From positions 42,680,927 through 42,744,926 of the forward strand of contig CM055101.1 of the NCBI GenBank assembly GCA_029204225.1: a stretch of 64,000 bases of DNA, read 5' to 3'. The notes below the pieces were generated by a model, which was not told the DNA's origin, did not search any database, and saw only the letters and a program-made list of their open reading frames with translations. The DNA comes from Diphasiastrum complanatum. Its lineage: Eukaryota > Streptophyta > Lycopodiopsida > Lycopodiales > Lycopodiaceae. The translations under genes and the position numbers were made by a program. This document shows, piece by piece, positions 36,701-46,932 of this stretch (positions are counted from its first letter, which is position 1; each line of letters opens with the position of its first letter).

Positions 36701-39700
36701 TGATCTACAAAAAAAGAATACAAGAAGAGCTTCCTATACTCAAATGGCACGTTTAAACATTGCTGGAACACTAGCTTATGTCCTTCCTCGAGTCTTAACC
36801 CTTCAAGAACCTCAAATTTCATCCTCTAGCTTCTAATTTTCCTTTGTTGCATGAACTAAACTAGAAGCAACTACAAGCTCTCCAAATCCTTGTCATCTTA
36901 TGGACAACATGACCTGTAGGCTCAAATTGGTCCTCCTGTTGCCATTCAGTGAATACAATAATCAAAGCGACTTGTATGATGATTATGGTGGTGATTGTCA
37001 ACAGGATGAAGAGCAACTTGATGATATGGACGAGCATGAACAATATCTAGATGAGGATCCTTTTTGTCAGCAAGATGATCGGGAATATCAGTTTGGTGAT
37101 GCAGATGAATATAATTAATTATGGCCGATATGAAGCCGAGTATGGCAATGTTGATTTTGAGGGTCATAATTGTTACGAGACCGTAACATTACCGACCCAA
37201 TAGTACTTCTAGGTGCAGCTAACCACCGGAGGTAAAGGATAGTGTGAGTCAGAGGCATGCTATGCATACCATGTAGTAGCTATGAGGGCCAGTAATGCCC
37301 ATGCAGATACATGTAGATGCATGCAGACACATGCGGACGCATGCAGACATCATGCAGACACATGCATGATGAGTGCAGGCTTGAGGCACTTTCTGAGGCT
37401 ATGCTTCTGTTCAGGTTGTAAAGATCATTCGACATGCAAAAGATAGTGCTCAAGCATCATAAAGCTTGCTTTGCATTATCAAGTATCCAAGCTGAGGCGC
37501 TATTAGCCTTGCCGTTACGGAGGTTGACTGGGTTAGAGCAAACTGAAGTTTGAAGACCTGTGCATGTGGTATGAAGCTCCTATTCCAGCAAAGGTGCAGA
37601 GAAGGAACGAAATTATCTAGGAGTAGTGAAGCTTCCCTTCCTTGCCCTTTCTTCTTTCAGCTTGTTCTAGTGATTCGCATGCTTCATATGCTCGATTTAA
37701 GAAAAAATTCATGCAAGGAAAAAGGAAGATTGCGACAGGCTTTTTTTTCCCTTTCTCCTCATGTTTGTTACTATTGGGTAATAAACACGTGCATGCAAAA
37801 TTAAGTTCTAGCCTCATTTGGTTTTCTCGCAATGAAACCACTCGTTTAATAGTTTCATAAACACTATTTGGTGTTTGCATAGTTTATTCCCTTTGAAGAA
37901 AAATTAGTTGAAAACAGGGGCTAGAACTGAAAGACATATTAAATGAGTTACTCAAGAGTAGTGTCTATAAGATGAACCGTTTTACAGCATTATAGAACGG
38001 ATTTCTATGCCATCAAAGAAGTTAGGATCAGTCTCCTGAACTTTGATAGAATCCAGAAAGTTATAACAGAGTTATTTGTTTCTTGGTACAAAGAATTGTG
38101 ATAGGTTGAGAAATGCAGTATTTTACCTAAATCCATAAGGATTAGCGGGTAAAGTAAAGAGACATTAAATTATGAGTCAGTTGCCTTTATCAGTATCCCA
38201 TGAGTAGGCCTTAATATGACTCAGAAGACAAGCCATGGATATGGTGAGTTACAGTGAAAATTTTCACCATGCTTAGGTAACTCAAATGATCTTAAGGGCC
38301 CTGTCTAAGGTTTTATTTTGGCAATACGCCAAATCTACGCTTATTGTCCACCGACATATTGGGTAACCATCAAGTCATGTCACCTCTCTAGATGGAATTA
38401 ACATGCACTCAAATGATAAGACTAGTCATTATTGTGATAACACTATCAGATAGATCGATGGTATGGCACGTAGACCTATAAGTGTTATCACATTATTATT
38501 CAGTCGTTGCGTGTTCATTAGTTTTGAAAGGTAAGTCGGTGGTATGGGACACGATTTATTTGAAGTACCAATGGGCACAAATGAATATTGTCTTATTCAT
38601 GTGAATCTCATTAGATATCAGATACAGTTCAGACTCTCATGGTTAGAGCCACTAGTCTAAAGATTTGCCAGGGATGACAAATCTTCTTAAGGGGAAGGGA
38701 AAGGAGATCAATCAGTAGACACTCTTTTTCCATAGGCCGTTTATACTCTTGAGACATAAAAGCATTGTAGTGCTTAAACTCAATTGTCAGTGTAAGATTA
38801 GGGCTAATTAATTGTGAGAGTCACAGTACTAGCCGAGCTTGGTGGTCGGAAAGCTCAATTCTCTATCAAACATAGACCAGCATGGTTTATAAACCAAGAA
38901 TACAATACTTGGAAATCAATTTTTAGTAGCAGTTATTAGAATCCTTGAAGGGGAAATGTCAATAGGATTCTCATTTCTCCACAGTCTGGAATACAGTCCA
39001 CAGAGCATAAATTTACAAATTTCTAAGACAGTTCATCCAAGTATACGACAACTTTCGTTGAGGATGAAGATTCCAAGCATACGTCTGATGAAGGTGAGGA
39101 TTCAGAGTCTGTAAAACTACCCAAGCATACCAACAATGGTTGAGGGTCAGTGTTAACAAGGATTCAAATGGAAACAGTATTCCATCAATATATACTCTAC
39201 AAAAATAGAGTATGTGTCCCTGATTTAGAGGATTTCAGGCACCCATCCTAGTGCGGGGCACCCAGGTATTCATAAAATTTATGAGCTTCTTCCAAGGATC
39301 CAAAAAAGTCAAGACATTCTATGGGTTTTAGTTGATCATTTGACCCTAATAGCCTGTTTTAGTCCGACCAAAGCAACCGTCATAGCGCAATTTTGGCACA
39401 TTTGTTTGTAGGGGGGCTATTTAAACTTTACGGTCTACCTTCCAGCATAGTCGGCGACCAAGATAATAAGTTTGATGGAGGTTTTTGGAGGGCAGTATTC
39501 CATCATCTCCAAACTAAATATGAGTACTACAGACCATCCACAAACGGACGGTGAAATAGAAAGAGTAAATCAAGTGCTGGAGGATATGCTTCATGCATAC
39601 GTCAACAGAAGCAGACTAATTGGGACGAGTATCTTCCGATATTAGAGTTTGCTTACAACAATACTAAATCTTCAGCTACGAAATACACCCCATTTATGCT

Positions 39701-42700
39701 GATGTATGGTTTTCAGCCATGCTCACCCACAACCGTAGGGTTCAAACAGGAAAAAGTTGAAGTAGCTAAAAACTTTTTAGAAGACCTAAACCATATGGTA
39801 GAAAATGCTAAGCGTAGCATTGAGCAAGCCCAACATTGAGCTAAGCCATATGCGATGTATAGTTCTCCCCCGGTGAAAAAGTCCTTCGCGTCCTAGTTGA
39901 TCTTCATAATCTGACATATATTCATTATCAGTGTCCATGGTACCGTGATAGGCAGCCTGTGGGTTATGGATCCACAAAACTAAACGAAGTGAAAAAGAAT
40001 TCGAAACAATTATGAAATTCACTAATAAATAACAAATTTGCTAGCAACAAACTTGTTCTTCACCGTCCCAAAATTCTGATTCCTTGAGGAATGAGACTTG
40101 TAATATACAAAGAACAACAACAAATAGTAGCAAAATGTTTCTTTGTTCCTCTGATCAGTTTTGCTTTTCACTAAAATCCGAAATCAAATGGAAAGATATG
40201 GAAGTTTGAAAAAAATGGAATATAAAATATAAATGTAGTAACTTAGGAAAAAGGGGATAAAAAGGAATAAAAATTGGAGTAATGATTACAAAAATGTTGA
40301 TATTGTACTCAGCTTGATGAACTGAGCACTTTTTGTTCTTACAGTACCGAAATCCGACTTCAAACGAAGAAGATATGGAGGTTCAAAACTAACAAATAGA
40401 GAAACTTAGAAAGAGGGCCTCAAAAAAAATTTATGAATTGAATAGCAAATGTTTTTGAGATCCATGAAACATTTGCTCATCACAAAATAGAAAGTAGTAG
40501 AAAATTCAGAATTTGACGACAAAGTTTTTTTCCCGATTATTTGGGTGAACCACCTATGTGCTTGTAAAAGAAAAATAAGGGCCGTGAAATTTTTTGAGAA
40601 ACTTCAAACAATAAAGTATTTCTTTTGCGGGCACGGTCGTGGAAGAAAGGAATTTCCAAGGAATATTCGCAAGAAGAATATTTTATTAAATATTCCATGA
40701 AAGAGCACACTGAGGGCGTGGAGCCGAACGCGCGAAGATGAGGAGATGAGAGAGAGAGATTATGGGCGCGGGTTGAGAGCACGGGAGCGGGAGCGGGAGC
40801 GGGAGCGGGGGGGGGGAGGGGGAGGGGGAGGGGGGTTACGGGCCACAAAGAGATTAGAGAGAAAGGGAAGGGGAAGGTGACACTGCAGGGTAGAGACAAA
40901 AGGGAGACGACACGACGCAGGTGGGATCTTTTTTAATAATAAAAAAAGTATACTTTTTTTAAAATCAACGCCAGCTAGCCATCCGCCATCTAGCGAATGT
41001 TTTTGGCAAATCGCTAGGCGAATGTTTTTTTTTTAAATTAAAAAATTAAAATAATAAAAACAACCTATTCTTTGATGGCGAGCGTTTGGGCTGAGGCGAG
41101 CGCTTTTTCTTTTTTAACAACTAGAACTTCAAATTGAAGAATGCGAAAAAAATTTGCAACAAAAACAAAACTTCAAAAATGAAGTGCTTCTCTCTGAATG
41201 GCAAATTGGAATCTGCCAGTTCCAACCCACTCTCACTAAAATGGTGATAACTTTCTCAATATTGATCCAAACGGAGTAAACTCAGTACCTCTGGAAAGCC
41301 AACTTCAAGCTCTATCCACACAGAGTTTAACACTCAAAAAATTCGGCTCAAATCATAGCCAAAAGTAGAGACAAACAGATTGGAAAAAAAAACCTAGCTA
41401 ACTAAAATTGGAATGAATTCACTAAAATGGCCATAACTTGGTCATTATAGCTCCAAATCAAGAAAACTCAATACCTCCAGAAAGCTAAGAGAAAGAGCTA
41501 TTGATCTATAGCAAGAAATCACACATAAAAAGAAGATTTGGTCAAAATTTGAACCAAAACATTCTGGAAATTGAAAAAAACAAGAAACTAATAGAAAGAA
41601 TTCCACCGAACTTAAAGAAAATCACTAAATCTGATGGCGAAAGGATCTAATGGTCTGATACCAAAATTGTCGTCAAGAAAACTAGTCAAAATCAAGAAGA
41701 TGGATAAATGTAGCAAAACCTCACCAAAATAGGCAAAGTAAGGTATCATTATTCATCATTAGTGATCATTCACTAGATAAGGCCTGAATCTAGAGCATGA
41801 TCAAAGCTCTCATGTGATTTTAGGCACATGAACCACCATTACCATCAAGAAAGCTCTCAAAGAGAAGCTTCAAGATCACTTAGAATTCAAAATAGACAAA
41901 TGAACAATAGCCACCAAATTTGCAAGACCTCAGGTATTTATAGTGGTCATTTGTGCCTCTAATACAAGTTTGGGGCCTTATTTAGCTGAATTGGGCCTTA
42001 CAATTACGTCACAATTATGGCGAGGTTGTTCGAGCCACTTTATTAACTGTTCTATTGACTACATCTAGTCTAATTTAGCTCCATGGCTATGTTCAGCATA
42101 GCATTTAGTAAGCTCATGGGCTAATTACATGCAGCACATGACAAAAAAATTAAGCCCACAAAGACATACCTCTGTATTGACATAGGAATGCTCATATGTG
42201 TATAATGTGTATAATGCCATAGTAGATGCATCTCTTTCCAAATGTGGGCTAAAATGTGTTTGCTCGATTCTTTCGCTTGATGCCATGAATGTGTGGAAAG
42301 GATTCTCCTTGTTGCTTGCTAGCTTGGAAATCTTATAAAAGGTGAAGTATGCAAGAAGAAAGCTTGTAAATCTATATCCAACATATGAATATCTTTTGAG
42401 TCTCATCATTCCTTTCATAGATGTCATGGAAAGAGAGATGCTCTAAAGTTCTATAAGTGGCTACATATGGACACATTCTAATCATACGCAAATGAATAAA
42501 AACTTTGCAATTGCAGCCAAACGATTCATTCATATTGTCTTCATAAAACACCAGAGTCCATGTTCTTGCATCTATGCCAACACGAATCAGGTTAATTTCT
42601 TGAGCCTGATTATGGAAGAAACTGCGCTTTTTCCACTTTTTGAAACCCATGCCAGTAGCAAGACCCTTTGATCTTGGGGTTATATCTGCCCAGTCATGAA

Positions 42701-43713
42701 AGTGATACACAGCTTGTTCAAGTTCTCCACCATTTGACATTTCTACTGATCCACTTCACGAGCAAATCCCTGAGTTGTTTTTCTTTCAAACAGCATTTTG
42801 ATCTTTGAATTTCAATCCAGATTGAGTGGTAACCATGGTCCCAACCCTTCCCAACTACCAAATTAAGGCTCATAAACCCTTCCCAATCCAGATTGAGTGG
42901 TAACCATGGTTCCCTGCCCGCCACCACAGAAACTGTCACATAGGTCTGGGCGAATTTTGTGATTCTTGAAACTCTAAAACAAACGTAAACCACATGAAAG
43001 CGGCATGTTCCAAACATGAATTTTGAAGTCCATATAACATTTTCGAAAGCAGACTAGGGCCAATAACAACTTTGCAAAGTTGGAGGAGGATATTAAAGCT
43101 TTAAAAAAACGCCAAAAACCGTAAGTTGTAGAAAATATTCAAAGGTGAAGTAGAATGCTTTGCCAATCCTTTACTCTTAGAAAAAGAGTTTTTAGTGAAC
43201 TACACCAGCTTCAATGGCCGTTCAACAACGGCTTTTAGCCTAATGGCCTAGCCATATTTTTAGGGCTGTTTTACCCTGTGCAATAACTAAAAACTTCTAC
43301 TCCCCAATACATGAAAGGCAGAAAAGAGCTCCTTGCACTCAAAAATGCATGACAAATCATACAGGGGAAAAGCAGAAGGGGCTCAGCCAGAGGATGAGCG
43401 GTTATGAGCTAGGTTCTGTAATGTCGAAATTTGCAATCAGAACAACATGAACGTTTTGTGGAAATCAGGCAAAAATGGGAAAAGAACAACATACAGTGAA
43501 GTCAATCCCCGGGTGATCAGCTCCCCAGAAGATTTCGTGATCCATCACCACAAAGTTCCCGGTCACCATATCGTCGTCGTAGTCCACATGCTCGTACACG
43601 CACTCCGTGTTGTAGACGGTGACTGCCAGGCCCTCGCAGCGCTGCACGATCGCCACCACAAACCCCAGCAGCAGCAGCAGCACCCGTGGACGCCCTCTCG
43701 CCGCGCTCTCCAT
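21607..43713 (-). CDS. p24 family (TMED/GOLD) cargo receptor, beta-3-like; four exons
   Basis: Type I membrane protein of the early secretory pathway; p24 proteins form oligomers in COPI and COPII vesicles and help sort cargo between ER and Golgi. The CDS is the join of 43495-43713, 29301-29487, 28915-29022 and 21607-21740 on the minus strand, 648 bases or 215 residues, the usual p24 length. Residues 1-28 are a signal peptide (run of Leu, then CEG). The GOLD domain covers about 29-130, with the conserved cysteines Cys38 and Cys106 and the motifs DHEIFWG, YKFCFHNP and FYIHVGHIP. A coiled-coil-like stretch spans about 138-170 (AKIAELKEGLETV), a membrane helix about 181-200, and the short cytosolic tail reads RRLFSKRIGYNKI. 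The tail has no C-terminal KKXX. From memory it matches Arabidopsis p24 beta-3 (At3g22845) along its whole length. Intron phases are 0, 1, 1. Nothing in the coding sequence looks broken, so I take it as a working host gene. Confidence 0.93.
22557..23026 (+). repeat. 5' LTR of the intron-3 chromovirus
   Basis: Starts TGTCATGCCC and ends near ggtggaggtctttgta. A second copy of its final 65 bases sits at 23274-23335, so this end is duplicated or rearranged. Contains ttggagggtataagtata, a plausible TATA element. Confidence 0.75.
23033..23272. repeat. Left arm of a 235-bp inverted repeat
   Basis: Starts ttgttaacgtgaatttc and is matched, reversed, by 24195-24441 with few differences by eye. The arm begins TGTT, so it could be the LTR of a small element, but no closing partner in direct orientation is complete. 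Confidence 0.75.
24195..24441. repeat. Right arm of the inverted repeat, plus a partial direct copy
   Basis: Reverse complement of 23033-23272. Its last 155 bases plus 50 bases beyond recur in the same orientation at 24653-24846 (gatttgtgtca to gcgaaatagcac), giving a direct repeat with a period near 368 bases. Confidence 0.75.
25445..25883 (+). repeat. 3' LTR of the intron-3 chromovirus
   Basis: Very similar to 22557-23026 from TGTCATGCCC through cctcggtggagatcttta, with a few short indels. Confidence 0.8.
26009..26443 (+). repeat. 5' LTR of the short copia element
   Basis: 435 bases, TG start and CA end, flanked on the left by CAAGA and on the right by the Met-tRNA primer-binding site. 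Contains CTT and CT tracts near 26370-26395. Confidence 0.92.
28155..28594 (+). repeat. 3' LTR of the short copia element
   Basis: 440 bases, preceded by a polypurine tract and followed by the target duplication CAAGA. Confidence 0.92.
28915..29022 (-). CDS. p24 gene exon 3 (coiled-coil segment)
   Basis: A 108-base exon between a gatacag acceptor and a gtgagt donor, phase 1 at both ends. It codes for EHFDPVHAKIAELKEGLE and onward to RHHL, the heptad-like region before the membrane segment in p24 proteins. The intron before it is only 278 bases (29023-29300), in contrast to the other two. Confidence 0.92.
29301..29487 (-). CDS. p24 gene exon 2 (core of GOLD domain)
   Basis: Starts after a ttgcag acceptor with GTG ACG GCT (VTAPAG), continuing the DFT of exon 1 in frame. 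It carries the GOLD core with YKFCFHNP and FYIHVGHIP and ends AAAGAGG before a gtatgt donor, phase 1. The open frame continues past the donor into the intron, but family conservation stops exactly at the splice site. Confidence 0.93.
30647..36531 (-). mobile_element. Ty1/copia element E with a LINE in its 3' LTR
   Basis: Minus strand. A 5' LTR remnant at 36434-36531 lies next to gag (35977-36393, MYETVNKARVLYLQNKVHTI). Then come gag end and zinc-knuckle region about 35850-35980, protease 35444-35869 (WYIDFGTSKHMTPHRDW), integrase 34709-35407 and RNase H end about 33850-34200. A polypurine tract (taagggggg) precedes the 3' LTR, which starts at 33846 (TGTTGAAATAAATG), is interrupted by the LINE at 30771-33705, and ends at 30647. 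Most of the reverse transcriptase region is missing. Same orientation as the p24 gene. Old and broken. Confidence 0.8.
30771..33705 (-). mobile_element. LINE (non-LTR retrotransposon), 5'-truncated
   Basis: Minus strand. It starts within the endonuclease-RT spacer (PPWYDSECRSLHQSV near 33570), goes through the reverse transcriptase 32371-33360 with KAFDSVPRSLL, GVKQGCSLSPVLFGLY and YADDVVLVSS, and ends with a zf-RVT type finger at 31318-31689 (CQFCSLGEVESEEHFIFKCP). Shifts of frame near 33500-33360 and after 32371, and stops between 32300 and 31700, make it inactive. The tail is AATAAAGC followed by CTTT repeats (30771-30801). A short target duplication AGCTTG is visible at 30763-30768 and 33706-33711. 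No endonuclease is left, as expected for incomplete target-primed reverse transcription. Confidence 0.88.
36532..39239. other. No gene recognised (within p24 intron 1)
   Basis: Holds an acidic, Asp/Gln-rich short frame (36900-37118), an LTR-like start near 37170 (tgttacgagaccgtaac, itself a short inverted repeat) and several ATGCAGACAC-like short repeats at 37300-37365. These suggest decayed gypsy sequence, but I cannot define an element. Confidence 0.4.
39240..39900 (+). mobile_element. Ty3/gypsy integrase remnant
   Basis: Plus strand. A zinc-binding integrase signature (near 39240-39300, the HPGIHK type), then the core and tail (around 39540-39720: TDGEIERVNQVLEDMLHAYV, later FMLMYGFQP type). 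Heavily decayed; LTRs not identified. Confidence 0.7.
40783..40836. repeat. G-rich tract (possible quadruplex)
   Basis: Five gggagc units followed by runs of 3-10 G separated by A on the plus strand, C-rich on the p24 sense strand. Several G runs of four or more within 50 bases meet the usual quadruplex pattern. Confidence 0.8.
41651..42143 (-). repeat. LTR with primer-binding site
   Basis: Minus strand. An LTR from TGTCATGTGCTGC (42143) to cttgacgaca (41668), then tggtatcagacca at 41651-41663, one base off the usual Met-tRNA primer site. The interior to the left (40100-41650) has no coding signal, and no partner LTR was found, so this is probably a truncated or non-autonomous element. Confidence 0.6.
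42372..43017 (-). pseudogene. Unrecognised coding-like block
   Basis: Two overlapping minus-strand frames (42718-43017 and 42372-42740) of 99 and 122 codons read like protein, with motifs such as HDWADITPRSKGL, KKWKKRSFFHN and ARTWTLVFYEDN. I do not recognise the family. The frame break between them suggests a decayed captured gene or an unrecognised element. A 28-base direct repeat (cagattgagtggtaacc core) sits at about 42820 and 42890. It lies in p24 intron 1, in the gene's orientation. Confidence 0.35.
43495..43713 (-). CDS. p24 gene exon 1 (residues 1-73)
   Basis: Codes for the start Met, signal peptide and the first part of the GOLD domain, ending at DFT. The start is chosen because it is followed at once by a hydrophobic signal sequence (VLLLLLGFVVAIV) and the reading frame upstream is pyrimidine-rich leader. 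The exon ends ACT followed by gtatgt, a strong donor, at phase 0. It is richer in CpG than its surroundings (GAGAGCGCGGCG near the start), as is common for plant first exons. Confidence 0.93.
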
Positions 43714-43860
43714 CGATGATCGCAGCGACGATCAAAGCAAATCAGCACAGAAACTCCAGAGCAGGGCCACAGAGAAAGAGAAAGAGAGAGAGAGAAGAGG
43801 AATTGCTTTTGTAGGCGAGAGAGAGAGAGAGAGTTCGAGTTAGAGTGAGAAGGTAAATTC
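43714..43860 (-). promoter_or_regulatory. p24 gene 5' leader, pyrimidine-rich
   Basis: On the coding strand the bases just before the start codon are long CT runs (GA runs on the plus strand, about 43767-43835). Such pyrimidine patches are common in plant 5' UTRs and core promoters. No convincing TATA box was found; an ATAATAATAATG stretch lies near 43885-43900. The transcription start is not determined. Confidence 0.45.
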
Positions 43861-43977
43861 CTTTTGTAGGCTGAACTGTTCTCTCAACTCACATTATTAT
43901 TATTTTTGGGTTTAGAAATCTTAAAATTCTAACCCTAATCCCCAACAACAATACATCTTGAAACAGCACTAGATGAT

Positions 43978-44160
43978 TTGATTCCAACACAATCTTACAA
44001 CATTACGTCAATTTACATTACAGCATATGAATCCAAAAGAAAATCTTACAACATTACATCAATTTGCGTTACATGTGATTCCAAACTAGCACTACATTTG
44101 ATTCCAAAAGAAAATCTACACCATCTTATTCGAAAACATAATCTTACAACATCGTGGGAT
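43978..44160. repeat. Degenerate tandem repeat upstream of the p24 gene
   Basis: Units containing aatcttacaacatta and attccaaaagaaaatct recur two to three times in about 180 bases, 270 bases upstream of the p24 start codon. Confidence 0.6.
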
Positions 44161-44619
44161 CAAAGAGAAGTGAACTTGGACGAGCCAAACTCAAGCACGA
44201 TATTTGAGAAGATAAGAACCCTACAAATGATCTAAATACTACACAAATTTATTTCATATTTTAATGCCGCAACAAGATATCATTTCTCTTTGGAAGAAGA
44301 AACTCTTTGGGATACCCAAGACACCATAAATTTTGAAGGAATTAAACCCTCTTCCCTACCAACATAATGTGTCTATTTTTCTCGGAATGTCAAAAGACCC
44401 AATTTCCCAATGCACAAGGATTACATTGAAAAGGATTTACAAATTCCAATTTCACCATTCCTTTGCAAGAGGCAAAATTGCAACAAAAATTAATCACAAT
44501 CTACATGTGTTCTTTATTACCTTAACATTATTATGTGGTTGCTCCCAAAAATGGTACTCAACATGATGGAGTTTTACTTTTTATACCAAACACATTGTTA
44601 ACATATTTTTCATTCCCAA

Positions 44620-44945
44620 ATTTAACCTGATCTCGGACAAAAGTCTCGTAAGGAGCTTCACCCGTAAATTAATTATGGCTATGAAGAGTTGGGGCTCTCA
44701 TGGTACTAAAATCATGATTAATGGTCTAGAGGCCTAAGCTCATGATGGTGGATTTGCATAGAGCTAGTAGTGACTCATAGGGAGAGTGGCTAATTATGTG
44801 GTCTAGTCTACTAAGATGTCATAGTTCGCTCCTAGTTGTGGAAGAGCCTTGGATGGTATAAGTATACCCATAGGCCTCCCTTGGAGAGAGCTTGAAATTG
44901 GTATTGGATAGCTACATGTTGCTGGTGTGACATCTCTTGTTGGAA
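44620..44945 (+). repeat. Gypsy LTR fragment, same family as the intron-3 chromovirus
   Basis: Shares with 22557-23026 and 25445-25883 the run ggcctaagctcatgatggtg, the agtagtgactcataggg stretch, the ggtataagtatacccat TATA region and the gctggtgtgacatctct end. Diverged and truncated. No internal element sequence next to it. Confidence 0.65.
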
Positions 44946-45479
44946 GAAAGGGGATAAACAATTTGATAAGTCAAAAGTCTGTAAACGAACTATCAAGCAC
45001 AGCAAAATGAACCTTCTTCCTATGCATGACTACGCCTATCAATAATTGAATAAAGCTATAATGACAGAAGTCACGTTCAATCTTTTAGCAACTAACTTTG
45101 AAATCATAAAAGTGATTTCGTAGCCAAACAATTGCGAGTGTGAAGGATGTATAGGATATTGCAACGTTGAAATATTCGACAAATCAGATGAAACAATAAG
45201 AGATTTACCAGTTACAAATAACTACAGAAAAGCATTCATTTTGACATGATACTGAATGCAATAAGAAGATAGATTGATTTAGTAAGTAGCATGTACAAAT
45301 CGGATGATGAGAGCACACAGCAATAGCAGATGAAACCGCATACTCTAAACTATCTCTGAGTAACTGAAAATTATGTTTGATGCACTTTTGTTGATAAGCA
45401 ATAAGCGCTAATAGCAATACTCAAAAACTGTAAAGAAAAATAGAAATAGAACTTCGCACTATATTCTCAACCATACTGT

Positions 45480-46932
45480 TTCTTTTGTAGCTTAATAGGT
45501 TGCGATATACTTTAATTCAGTAAAAGATAGAGCTATCGAAGTTTGGTTGCAATTGTTCCATGAAATAGGACCGTTATTGAGGAAGAATGTAAATCCTGAA
45601 GTGGATTTACGAGTGCCTACATCTCTTGCCCAACTAGCATCTGAGTAACCGCTGAGAATATTGAGTTTGTCGTTGTCGACTCCTCCATAACAAATGCATA
45701 AGTCCATAGTAGCTTGAATATATCTCAAAACTTTGATAAGAGCCTCCAATGTACAATATCATGATTAGTCATAAACTGACTTAACGAACTGACTGCAAAA
45801 GCTATGTCTAGTATGGTACATATCATTATGTACATAAGAGATCCTATTATTGAATGATAAGAATACTCACGCATATGCTCCTGCTCTTCAATTGTCTAAG
45901 GATAATAGTCCTTTGACAACTTGAGTCCATCGGTGAGTGAGCTAACTTGCAATTCATCAGATTATATCTGATTAAAACATTGTAGATGTATCTTTGCTGG
46001 ATAATATAAATCAATGTTTGCTCTTTGTCTCTTTGGATTTGAATACCTAGACAGTAATGAGCTTTGCCCAGATCGGTCATGTCGAATTATGAAGATAGCA
46101 TTGTCTTAGGTTCTTTTATTAGATCGATATCATTGTTGAAAAGCAGTGTGTCGTCCACATACAAAGTGATGATTATAAAAGAATGTTGCACTGACCTGAA
46201 ATGAACATTAGAATCTAAAGTTCTTGGTTTATAGTCGTGATCGATAAGAAAAGTGTTGATCCTTTGAAACTATGCTCGAGCAGATTGCTTCAAGCCATAA
46301 ATTGCTCTGTGGAGTTTACATACATGATTCTGTTTGCCTTTGATATTATAGCCTTCGGGTTGTATCATGTTAATATCTTCTTCGATAACTCCATTAAGAT
46401 AGGTTGTTTGTACATCCATTTGATGTATCCCTAAATCTGCTGCAACAACAAATGACAATAGAAGTCTGATTGAAGAATGTTAAACTACTGGATTAAAAGT
46501 CTCAATGTAGTCGACATTATGTACTTGAGAAAATCCTCTTGCGACAAGTCGAGCTTTTCTTCGATAGATGCTTCCATCTGTCATGTATTTGATTTTGAAT
46601 ATCCATTTGCAATCAACTACATTTCTGCTAGTAGGTAATTCGACAATAGTCCAAGTCTGGTTTTTTATGAGAGATTAATACTTTCTATCCATAGCTTCCC
46701 TCCAAAGATCGAAATCGGGCTGACTAAGTGCCTCTTTGACAGTAGTCACCTCTTGAACAAGATAGCCTGCAGACTCGTCGATGTACCTTATAGGTGGTCT
46801 GCTGACTCTTGTCGATCTTCTAGGAATTGAGCGAGTTTCATCATGTTGTAGTCGTTGAGAACTGCAACATCATCTTCTTCAGATTCGTTGTTTCGTCTGA
46901 AGTAGATGATCTAGGACCTTCAATAGGTTTAT
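45480..46932 (-). mobile_element. Copia element C, reverse transcriptase/RNase H part
   Basis: Minus strand, from the integrase-RT linker (near 46800-46932) through reverse transcriptase (46270-46700 and 45847-46080, DLGKAHYCLGIQIQRD) to RNase H (45492-45749, YSDASWARDVGTRKSTSGF). The piece ends abruptly at 46932, where a chromovirus LTR starts. Several breaks. Confidence 0.8.

Larger units (their letters stand above)
29488..43494 (-). other. p24 intron 1 (14.0 kb)
   Basis: GT-AG intron, gtatgt donor and ttgcag acceptor. From its 3' end: 29488-30646 no recognised element; copia E with inserted LINE 30647-36531; 36532-39239 no gene recognised; gypsy remnant 39240-39900; 39901-41650 noncoding with a G-rich tract; LTR 41668-42143; unrecognised coding-like block 42125-43017. 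The remaining bases look like ordinary intron. Confidence 0.85.
43861..45480. other. 5' flank of the p24 gene; otherwise no gene recognised
   Basis: Apart from the tandem repeat and LTR fragment listed separately, nothing with coding support is seen. Small frames at 44333-44566 and 45205-45417 have no family resemblance. Confidence 0.45.

Noticed and set aside
40537-40899. Pro/Ala/Leu-rich 120-codon frame
   Set aside because: The Pro/Ala part is a translation of the C-rich strand of the G tract; no upstream gene signal or family match.
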